From assembly GCA_014885115.2 (NCBI GenBank), contig WKLE02000298.1:38017-52437 (forward strand): a stretch of DNA of 14,421 bases. Reading direction: 5' to 3'. The notes beneath the pieces were generated by a model, which was not told where the DNA came from, did no database searches, and saw only the letters and a list, made by a program, of their open reading frames with translations. Below, piece by piece: positions 7,865 to 14,421 of this stretch. The translations under genes and the position numbers were made by a program. Each line of letters begins with the position of its first letter. The stretch's first letter is position 1. The stretch comes from Asterionellopsis glacialis (Eukaryota > Bacillariophyta > Plagiogrammaphyceae > Rhaphoneidales > Asterionellopsidaceae).

Positions 7865-9661
7865 TTAGTCTTGTTGAATATTCCATTGAAGAGGATATCC
7901 TTTGTCAAGGAGGGCCTTCTTGAGACGTTTTGCATGTTCCGTACCATGGAGTTCTACAACAATTTTGACGTGGACTTGGTCAACATTCGTATAAAGCCAT
8001 GCACGCTCATGGTAGATATCTTTAATACTTGCTCCTTGTTCACTTAAAATTTCTGTAAGTTTGGCAATACCTCCAGGCCTATCTGATACTGTTGCAACAA
8101 AGTGACAAAGACGATCATCGGCGGAGAGACCTCGTTCCAATACACGTCCAAGTACAGTTGTATCGATATTACCCCCGCACATGGGAACAACAATGTTTTT
8201 ACCTTTGAGGTCTGGACGATCTAGTTTTCCACCAGGTAACAAAGCTGCCAGACCAGATGCACCACCTCCTTCAACTACCATCTTTTCATTCTCTAATAAA
8301 CGTAGAACTGCCAAGGCAATCTCCTTTTCAGAGGCAGTTACGCATTCATCTACATAATATCGGGCAACTTCAAAGGCATGTGATCCTACCACTGGTACTG
8401 CCAAACCATCAGCAAGTGTTGGAGTAGTAGGAGCTGGAACAGGTTTGCCAGCCTTTAGTGCAGCAGTATAAGATTGGCAAAATTCTGGTTCTACACCATA
8501 TACCTATGTGCAATAAAACAACAACAAAGGTAAATCTAAGTCTTTTTAAGAAAATGTCAATTCGCAGCATGCATTTGACATTCCAGTAGAAAAATAGAAT
8601 GGAATGACACTCAACTGTATGTTTTTCTCATTTACGACACACCTTAACATCTGGCTTGAGAGTTTTTACGGCACATGCTACACCAGCAATTAAACCTGCA
8701 CCCCCCACAGGCACAACCACAGCATCAACGCATGGTACATCCTCAATGAGTTCAATACCAATGGTTCCTGCCCCAGCCACAATAGGGGGGTCATCATAGC
8801 CATTCACGTATTGTAATCCCTCCTCTGCAACTAAAGTTTCTGCAAATTCTTTGGCATCCAAAATGTGTGCTCCTTCTAACATAATACGAGCACCAAATTT
8901 CTGTACAGACATGACAGCAAATTACGAAGGAGAGAGACAAAAGATTCCACACCATATAAGTTGCTTATCTTTTTTTAAAAAGGAACACATTTCATCATAG
9001 CTTAATGAATATTGACACTAACTTTTGATTGAAATAAAATGAATTAGAAACCGAAAGAAAAAGTAAAGTAACTTACTCGACATTTGTCAACTTTAGCAAG
9101 TGGTGCAATGGTTGGCATAACTACTGTAACAGGTACACCTAATTCTCTACCATGGTAGGCAAGAGCAAGTGCATGATTACCAGCGGATGCGGCAATCACA
9201 CCCTTGAGTGAGGATCCATGATCTCTCATAAGCTGCATAATAGCATTCCTTGCACCACGTTCCTTGAAGGAACCTGTAAATTGGCGAAATTCAGGTTTTA
9301 GAAATATATTGGCACCTATAATATCTGACAGAAAATGTGACTTTTCAGTAATTGTTCGTTTTACGCCCCCGCGTATGGCTACTTGTGCACGTGATATATC
9401 GGCAAAGGTGACAGGTAATTCACCACCTTTTTTACTTGTGATTGGAACAGGAGTAACAATTTCACGATTTTGTAACTGTGCATTAAGAATGGATCCTGAG
9501 TTTGCTGTTGTTTCCGCTTGTTCCTTACTCTTGTCATCAGATGATGCTACCGCAGATGCAGACCGTGCACGGGCAGTGGCAATAATATTCCGTTTCCTTG
9601 GATGAATCTTTGACACACCATGACGAGATGCCGAATTCAACAGAATCCTTGTAGAGAACAT
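7865..9661 (-). CDS. ilvA: Threonine/serine ammonia-lyase (threonine dehydratase, PLP fold type II) with one C-terminal ACT domain; three exons
   Basis: Spliced as 9661..9077, 8900..8643, 8503..7865, all joints in phase 0 with GT-AG borders, giving 493 residues. The enzyme deaminates threonine to 2-oxobutanoate (and usually serine to pyruvate) using PLP. Visible motifs: GSFKERGA with the PLP lysine at K133, SAGNHA (159-164), GYDDPP in exon 2, the phosphate loop GGAGLIAG (261-268), EGGGASG (359-365) and CGGNID (390-395). A single ACT domain (about 415-483, VSDRPGGIAKLTEIL) marks the medium-length form, often catabolic, rather than the two-ACT biosynthetic enzyme. The open frame extends to TTG at 9682, but the first ATG is at 9661, with A at -3. 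The N-terminus (MFSTRILLNSASRHG, rich in R, S and A, no acidic residues until about 42) looks like a mitochondrial presequence; no plastid leader is seen. A serine racemase relative is possible but the ACT domain argues against it. Confidence 0.92.
8504..8642 (-). other. Intron 2 of the threonine ammonia-lyase gene
   Basis: A 139-bp spliceosomal intron, donor GTGTGT and acceptor CATAG, phase 0. Removing it joins KPDVK to VYGVEPEF, which matches the family's usual run at this point (KPDVKVxGVEP). This continuity is the main support. Confidence 0.9.
8901..9076 (-). other. Intron 1 of the threonine ammonia-lyase gene
   Basis: A 176-bp spliceosomal intron, donor GTAAGT and acceptor GTACAG, phase 0. 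Removing it joins KVDKCR to KFGARIMLEG, as the family requires just after the PLP-binding half-domain. Stops inside the intron would end the frame if it were retained. Confidence 0.9.
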
Positions 9662-9899
9662 CGTGCGTGAAACTTTCGGCAATGAACAAAAATGAATGAA
9701 TCTCTTATTGCCGTCTGTGGTTTGCTCTCGTTTGTTACTAGTGTCAAAGCCGATCAGCCAAAGAACACGACACCGCCCCCGTTTACAAGTTGATGTAGTG
9801 AAAGAAAAAGTACCGGGATGATGGGAACCAGGAAAGATGCCAAGTAGGAGCGAGGCGGGGCGGGATGAATGAGAAAATCAGAATTCGGCAATCTTGCAT

Positions 9900-10103
9900 A
9901 CGTCAATGATTACGTCATCTTTTTCCAGAGATGGTACAACGAAATGATACGTAAATTATTTATATATAGGTAGATGATAATAAGAGAAACTGCAATAATT
10001 ATCTTGAAGCGATGACGTAAGACAACACAATCTTCCATGCGTCATGATGACATCAACAAGTATCTTTTTTTGCGTCTGAAAGAAATCTAAAATAATGATG
10101 TCA
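9900..10103. promoter_or_regulatory. Cluster of CRE/CCRE-type bZIP motifs
   Basis: Exact motifs: ACGTCA at 9900-9905 and 9912-9917, TGACGT at 10013-10018, and GCGTCA (TGACGC on the other strand) at 10039-10044. Close variants: TGACATCA at 10048-10055, inside the perfect inverted repeat TGATG-A-CATCA (10045-10055), and TGATGTCA at 10096-10103. TGACGT, ACGTCA and TGACGC are the three CO2/cAMP-responsive elements known from diatom promoters, bound by bZIP factors. The cluster is about 240-440 bp upstream of the ammonia-lyase ATG and 545-750 bp upstream of the AKR-like ATG, so either or both genes could respond. Presence of the motifs is seen; binding and response are inferred. Confidence 0.55.
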
Positions 10104-10534
10104 CTTTCAGTCTGACATTCAACCGATAATCTCCTCCCAGAGAACTGTTAGACGCTTCTTGTCCTACACAGTAAAATACGAACTATGGAGAGTGAAAGCA
10201 AGAGAGGTGGTGTCGTTTTGGGCTTCTTTTGTGGGGCAGTCTTTCAGACCATCCAAATCTTTCTTGTTGGAGAACAGAACCACGCAACCGTAACCCGAAA
10301 AAAGGAAAGAAAATCCATCAGAATTCTTGACAACGAATTAAGGATTATTTTAATCTCTTATAATTCAGAATCGTCTTTCTACAGAATTTCACGAAAGTAA
10401 AGTATAGTTGATAATTGATAATGTTTCAGCAAAATCCAAAATAAGTATAAATTTAGGATTAGCCTTCACCTTCCAAATGACAGCGTAGAGACAACAAGAT
10501 CTACAACACGAAACTGCCGACTACATATTCCAGT

Positions 10535-10564
10535 CACACTGTCCAATAGACACAAAACAGTGTG
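10535..10564 (+). repeat. Inverted repeat CACACTGT/ACAGTGTG with CCAAT in the loop
   Basis: Perfect 8-base arms (10535-10542, 10557-10564) flank a 14-base loop that begins with CCAAT (10543-10547). It sits 85 bp upstream of the AKR-like start codon, in the likely core promoter or 5' leader. It could be a CCAAT-box region or an RNA hairpin; the evidence is only positional. Confidence 0.4.
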
Positions 10565-10648
10565 CTAACAAGGCATTTTTACTCTGATCGCTCTTCGCAA
10601 AGGATCGGTTGAAGTAGTAGAGTTCTAGAGATTATCGCCAAAAGAAAA

Positions 10649-12520
10649 ATGAAAGTTCGACACTATCTAGATGTCAAATTCATAAGCAACCAAAAGCATT
10701 CCTACTTATGTTTCACGAGAAGTAGTAGAACAGCAACATCAGGTGTTTTTTTCCTTTTTCTTGTTTGTTCGTGTGTGACTGAATGCCTTTTTGTAAGTGC
10801 ATTCGTTAAAATATCTACATCACAACGATGGCAACAGCAGAAACATCGAGGAACAAAAACCAGCCACTTGTTTAGTTCTACAATTCGTCGTACCAATCAA
10901 TCGGCAGGTAGTAGCAATGCAAAAGATGACAGCGACAATGACAATAAAACTCCAAAACCAAAAGATGGAACGTTTTATATCAAAGAAAAATCAAATTTTT
11001 GGAAAACAGTGGTTGAAAAGTCACCAATCGAATTATCCACAACTGCATTTAAACCCAAGGATAAGAATGAAAAACTTTCAAGTATTCCATGGTTAGATTC
11101 CGATGGTCCGTTACCATCATTTGCCTATCAAACACTTGGAGGTGGAGTTGTTCGGGATGATGATATGGATCAAAACGAACTTTTACCAACCTGCCGGATA
11201 AGTATAGGTATTGATTTAACGAATATAGGGATAACAGAAAAAAATCACGACAATACCAACAAAGAAGAAAACAATTACCAACCACGAACAAAAAAGGGAC
11301 AAAGAACACCAAAAACGAAACAAATGTCCTCCTCCTATTGGAGTGAAAATTCAAAGATAGACCCAAATGATATTTGTAAGGATATACAACATTATATTGA
11401 TTCAGGTTTTAATACCTTCACATTCAAAGCACAAACCAATTCTCAACAAAAATGGGGTGAATCCAATGTCGTACGTCGGTTACAACAAACAACGCCTAAA
11501 TCTGTATTGAGGGATATGCACTTTATTCATTCACTTCAAGCACCACAAACAAAACAGGATTTTGATAAAGTACGTGAAACTATTGTATCTTCTTTACACA
11601 GAATGAATTATGATTATATGGATACTCTGCAACTACAATACAATCCTACATCACCCTACCATTATGATACGTTGGATTATTTACAAGAATTGCAACGCGA
11701 TGGCTTGGTACGATCTATTGCTGGTCAAAATATGCCATCAAATGTACTACAAACCATTCATCAATATGGGTTTCATATAGATAGTAATCAAATTACATGT
11801 AATGTTATGGATTCGTCACAATATACGAATCCAAGATTATTACAAACATTACGTGATCTATCCGATAACAATGATGAAGACCATACCAATAATAACAGCA
11901 TTCATGAAATGAAACTACGCTTATCATGTCCATTGGCAGGTGGATTACTTACCAACAAATATGCAAATCATGTAAGGGGTCCACCACCATCATGGGAAAT
12001 GACACCATCCTCCTTGTATGCCATGAAAGCAATAATACCTAAATGGCATTCACAATACAAAGAAAGTTCTGCCAGATCAGAAGAAATCCAAAGACGGCAA
12101 CATGGCAGTAATTCACTACCACCACAACCACCATTTCCATCATCTTTCTGGAATGCATATCAAAGCATTGTATTACAAACCGTGACTAACATTGCTCAGA
12201 AACATGGTGTATCACATTCTTCTGTAGCCTTACGTTGGGCTTTGCAATTGGACCATACAGCCAATGTTGTTACCAGTTGTACGTTAGGACGACGAAGCGA
12301 TGATAATAGTGATACCAATGGAGGTATTTCAAAGAAAGGAAGAGGTCGTCCGTATGCTCTCCGTCAAGTATTTACATTTGAACTTGATGATGATGATATG
12401 GATCAATTATGGAAATTATCTGGTGGGAAACCCAAAACTTTATTAGAAAACCCAAATGACAGTTTCTTGTTGGATTTCGATAATTTGAGTGAAGAAGATT
12501 ATGAAAGATTTCTATTATAA
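10649..12520 (+). CDS. Plastid-targeted aldo/keto-reductase-like protein, probable pseudoenzyme
   Basis: A 623-residue protein in one exon, ATG with A at -3. The N-terminus has a basic stretch, a hydrophobic core (31-48) and then FVSA|FVK with the phenylalanine at 52, the ASAFAP-type signal used for import into diatom plastids. Residues 53-180 are a transit-like and linker segment rich in K, S, N and Q. From about 182 the order follows the aldo/keto reductase barrel: DICKDIQHYIDSGFNTF (241-257), GESNVV, SLHRMNYDYMDTLQLQYN (315-332), YDTLDYLQELQRDGLVRSI (339-357), SCPLAGGLL (426-434), VALRWALQ (526-533). The catalytic Asp-Tyr-Lys-His tetrad is not found: FDTAxxYG reads FTFKAQTN, the lysine strand reads MHFIHSLQ, and the histidine after DYxD is Q330. 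Low-complexity inserts occur at 193-228, 403-420 and 546-566. It may bind a nucleotide or partner without reducing a substrate. No pathway can be assigned. Confidence 0.85.
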   Translation: MKVRHYLDVKFISNQKHSYLCFTRSSRTATSGVFFLFLVCSCVTECLFVSAFVKISTSQRWQQQKHRGTKTSHLFSSTIRRTNQSAGSSNAKDDSDNDNKTPKPKDGTFYIKEKSNFWKTVVEKSPIELSTTAFKPKDKNEKLSSIPWLDSDGPLPSFAYQTLGGGVVRDDDMDQNELLPTCRISIGIDLTNIGITEKNHDNTNKEENNYQPRTKKGQRTPKTKQMSSSYWSENSKIDPNDICKDIQHYIDSGFNTFTFKAQTNSQQKWGESNVVRRLQQTTPKSVLRDMHFIHSLQAPQTKQDFDKVRETIVSSLHRMNYDYMDTLQLQYNPTSPYHYDTLDYLQELQRDGLVRSIAGQNMPSNVLQTIHQYGFHIDSNQITCNVMDSSQYTNPRLLQTLRDLSDNNDEDHTNNNSIHEMKLRLSCPLAGGLLTNKYANHVRGPPPSWEMTPSSLYAMKAIIPKWHSQYKESSARSEEIQRRQHGSNSLPPQPPFPSSFWNAYQSIVLQTVTNIAQKHGVSHSSVALRWALQLDHTANVVTSCTLGRRSDDNSDTNGGISKKGRGRPYALRQVFTFELDDDDMDQLWKLSGGKPKTLLENPNDSFLLDFDNLSEEDYERFLL

Positions 12521-13140
12521 CAGATATTTAAGTAGTCTACTAAACACGTTTAATCTCTCCTTACAAGCACAAGAAAGAAATCGAATTTCATCTTTTCAAA
12601 TTGTGGCGTATAACAATGCGCTGCATTACCATGGGTATTGAACGCGACGAAATTGCTTATATGTTGTTGTTATAGAGGCTGTCCAGAAAGGCACAGGACT
12701 CATAAAAATGCTGTAAAAAAGTTAGTGAAAATACAAATTATAACACAACTTCGCACAATACAGGAGAACTTCCATAGCAGTATAGTCATAGTGAAGTGTT
12801 CAGCTCCTTGTTCATTTTATTGTTCTTGGAATTATCCTCACAGTGAAAGATAGGACTCTTAAAATCCAACTTTTTCATCAAAATACACATGCAAAATCTA
12901 TTTATGATTCTGCCAAAATAACTTTTAACGTTCATTGTCAGGAAAGGCCAAAACGGCTTTGCGAATGCTTGATACGAAGAATTCAAAGGGCAACAAAGGC
13001 AAGGGTATTATTTGAAAACGGATGAACGTGACAAGTCTTGCTCTGTCTGCAATAAAAAATAAATTAGTTTCGATTGTGGTTATTGTTGTTTTTCCTTTTC
13101 TTCTACAATTTTTACAGCAATTTTATGCTACCGTAACAGT

Positions 13141-13165
13141 ATTCTCAAGCTATATTATTGAGAAT
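13141..13165. repeat. Inverted repeat ATTCTCAA/TTGAGAAT, 9-base loop
   Basis: Perfect 8-base arms at 13141-13148 and 13158-13165. Located in the 3' region shared by two convergent genes, about 105 bp past the prefoldin stop. It might form a weak AU-rich hairpin in a 3' untranslated region; no function can be claimed. Confidence 0.45.
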
Positions 13166-13234
13166 GTAGCCAGAGACTGAAAATGAAAAGAATAAGCCAT
13201 TCTTGTCATATTTTTTGTCCCGACAACAAAGAAG

Positions 13235-13249
13235 GCATCTTTAAGATGC
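13235..13249. repeat. Inverted repeat GCATCTT-T-AAGATGC just past the prefoldin stop
   Basis: Perfect 7-base arms around one base, 22 bp beyond the prefoldin stop codon in its direction of transcription. On the plus strand it is followed by a T run (13255-13262). It resembles a bacterial terminator, but the flanking genes are eukaryotic, so that reading is not favoured. A binding site or chance are alternatives. Confidence 0.45.
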
Positions 13250-13270
13250 ATAGTATTTTTTTCCTCCCCT

Positions 13271-13850
13271 TTATGCTTGCTCATTCACCAAATTATGTTT
13301 CGCTTTAAATTCTGCTGTTTCTTTTTGTTTTGCATTTAATCTTTCTCGTAACGTTTCAATAACTTTATCTAAATTTTCACGATTGGTTGTAACGGATGGT
13401 AATACTTCTTGTACAGTTCGTTCTACCAAAACACCACCTACCAAACGGAATGCTCTTCGACTAGGATCTAAGGGTTCTAATGTTTCTTCCACAAGTCTTC
13501 CATTTTAAAAAAATCAATAAAAAAATTCCGTTATCAATCCACAAATAAATAATTGAGGTTTGATCCACGCAAATTTATAGTAAAGAATCCAAAAGCAAAC
13601 AAAAATATGGAATTTGATTAGTTAGTACCTCCAAAACTGAACAAAAGAAAGGCAAACAAATATATTGATCTTTTGCACACAAGCAATTTCATTCCATATA
13701 AATATGCAAGTAACTTCTGTAACTAACTTACTTGTGTTCATTTCGGTCCATTTCAAGTTCTGTTATTTTTGTAATGAGTCCTTGGCATTCTTGCATTAAT
13801 TCTCTATGCTGTTGAAGAATCGCCGGCGATGCAGAAGGTGGTGATGCCAT
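13271..13850 (-). CDS. PFDN2: Prefoldin subunit 2 (beta-type prefoldin); two exons
   Basis: Spliced as 13850..13732 and 13496..13271, giving 114 residues, close to yeast Gim4 and shorter than the human protein. Prefoldin is a cytosolic heterohexamer of two alpha-type and four beta-type subunits that captures unfolded actin and tubulin and passes them to the CCT chaperonin. Residues 10-40 (ILQQHRELMQECQGLITK, then ELEMDRNEHK) form the first coiled-coil helix; LVEETLEPLDPSRRAFRLVG (41-60) and GVLVERTVQEVLP give the beta-hairpin core typical of subunit 2; the second helix runs to the end (NLDKVIETLRERLNAKQKE). The start is the first ATG of exon 1. The codon for K40 is split AA|A across the intron. 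The C-terminus is short, lacking the acidic tail of the animal protein. Confidence 0.93.
13497..13731 (-). other. Intron of the prefoldin subunit 2 gene
   Basis: A 235-bp intron, donor GTAAGT, acceptor ATGGAAG, phase 2. Splicing restores NEHKLVEETLEPLD, as in subunit 2 of other eukaryotes. If the intron were kept, the frame would read AAG TAA at the junction and stop at once after K40. Confidence 0.9.
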
Positions 13851-14286
13851 CGTGTATGTATTTTCAAATTGCCTTTCTCAGATGAAACTTTTTGATCGGT
13901 TCAGTTTGTATGGTGTGTGTCTGTGGCAAATTGATGATACCAAAGACGTTTATCACCTCGTCGTTGTCTACTAGTACAATAGCGAAGCTTTTGTGTTTCC
14001 CCTCGAGACAAAGTCTCCAGTCGTCCTGCATCTCGAAGATAGGACTGACAAGTTTTTGCGGTCCCAGAGAGAGAGAGTCGCAAACACTCTTCGTTATCCG
14101 TGGTGGATGAATGATAAGGAGAGGCTTCGAAAGTAGGCGTACTCTAAATTAGTAATTAATTTCCTCTTTCTACTAATCCTCGTTAAAGCATAGATATATA
14201 GTTATCCATAATAATAAAAAAATTATTCTATATAAATAATCATATTTTAGCTTAAACTTTAAAAAAAATAATCAGTCTTAGGCCGG
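13851..14286. other. Upstream region of the prefoldin gene, no gene recognised
   Basis: Probably holds the promoter and 5' leader of the prefoldin gene. Overlapping 60-72-codon frames on both strands (13892-14110, 13901-14083) show no domain. An AG dinucleotide run lies at 14065-14074. From about 14140 to 14280 the DNA is extremely AT-rich, with long A runs, ending abruptly at a GC-rich block. Confidence 0.55.
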
Positions 14287-14421
14287 ATGGATGGACGCAA
14301 CTTAGAGGATGGCTGTCATACCGGTAATTCCTTCCCAATTCCAAGTCACGCGCAGGCGTGCGAGACAACGAAAGAAGAGCTCACACGGTTGGTAGGCAGG
14401 ACGGGCCCACAGCTGGGCTTA
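14287..14421 (+). other. GC-rich right edge with a short frame open to the window end
   Basis: At about 14281 the composition changes from very AT-rich to GC-rich and stays so to the edge. On the plus strand an ATG at 14287 opens a frame of 45 codons still open at 14421, starting MDGRNLEDGCHTG; an in-frame TAA lies just before at 14269-14271. No domain is recognised and the frame may be chance. It could be the 5' end of another gene or the border of a repeat or transposable element. Too little is visible to decide. Confidence 0.25.

Larger units (their letters stand above)
9662..10648. other. Divergent promoter interval between the ammonia-lyase and AKR-like genes
   Basis: No gene is supported here. 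A 71-codon plus-strand frame (10185-10400) has no domain, and its composition changes from hydrophobic to basic without a recognisable pattern. Features of note: a G-rich stretch at 9850-9866 (GAGGCGGGGCGGGAT), about 190 bp before the ammonia-lyase ATG; a CRE-type motif cluster at 9900-10103; an AT-rich stretch with TATATATA at 9960-9967; and a stem CACACTGT/ACAGTGTG at 10535-10564 with CCAAT in its loop, about 85 bp before the AKR-like start. Confidence 0.6.
12521..13270. other. Convergent intergenic region between the AKR-like and prefoldin genes
   Basis: Both flanking genes end here, so the stretch should hold two 3' untranslated regions. Open frames of 60-71 codons at 12638-12853, 12786-12986 and 12843-13025 overlap one another on both strands and show no domain. 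Two short inverted repeats (13141-13165, 13235-13249) are listed separately. Nothing else is recognised. Confidence 0.6.

Noticed and set aside
7826..8047. Plus-strand frame opposite exon 3 of the ammonia-lyase
   Set aside because: Antisense reading of a conserved ACT-domain coding sequence; no domain of its own.
9662..9682. Start of the ammonia-lyase at TTG 9682
   Set aside because: TTG is not a normal start in eukaryotic nuclear genes; the first in-frame ATG at 9661 leaves a good presequence and has A at -3.
10185..10400. 71-codon plus-strand open frame starting at ATG 10185
   Set aside because: No domain, mixed composition, and it lies in a promoter interval just past the CRE cluster; length is within chance for AT-rich DNA.
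13235..13262. Rho-independent terminator (hairpin plus T run)
   Set aside because: The flanking genes are eukaryotic with spliceosomal introns and a prefoldin subunit; bacterial termination does not apply.
1..14421. CRISPR array, tRNA, rRNA or intact transposable element
   Set aside because: No regularly spaced direct repeats, no tRNA T-loop with matching stems, no rRNA-like blocks, and no transposase, integrase or reverse-transcriptase motifs seen on either strand.

Overview
This window is nuclear DNA of a photosynthetic stramenopile, most likely a diatom. Four things point there: an AT-rich background with short GT-AG introns (139-235 bp) in two genes; a leader on one protein in which a hydrophobic stretch runs into an ASAFAP-type 'VSAF' motif, the plastid import signal of diatoms and their relatives; a RelA/SpoT-type (p)ppGpp synthetase of the algal kind; and exact matches to the diatom CO2/cAMP-responsive promoter motifs. 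The species is not identified.

Layout. A small TPR-repeat protein of unknown role lies on the minus strand at 740-1357. About 3.4 kb without any recognisable gene follows (1358-4745), the right part of which (about 3.88-4.58 kb) is rich in short palindromes and a repeated AGGAC/GTCCT motif. Next is a 962-residue RSH protein on the plus strand (4746-7634), with an intact synthetase core and an eroded hydrolase (HD) domain. Facing it tail to tail, 230 bp away, is a three-exon threonine/serine ammonia-lyase (7865-9661, minus). A 987-bp promoter interval with a cluster of CRE-type motifs separates that gene from a plastid-targeted aldo/keto-reductase-like protein (10649-12520, plus) whose catalytic tetrad appears lost. 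A convergent interval with two small inverted repeats leads to a two-exon prefoldin subunit 2 gene (13271-13850, minus). The last ~140 bp turn sharply GC-rich and may be the edge of another gene or element.

How they fit together. No operon logic is expected in this kind of genome, and the five genes need not share a pathway. The most suggestive pairing is the (p)ppGpp synthetase next to an amino-acid deaminase, since (p)ppGpp signalling and amino-acid metabolism are linked in bacteria and plastids, but adjacency alone proves nothing. No CRISPR array, intact transposon, tRNA or rRNA was found. The points most worth checking are the pseudo-HD RSH with a large insert in its catalytic domain, the probable AKR pseudoenzyme sent to the plastid, and the CRE cluster.
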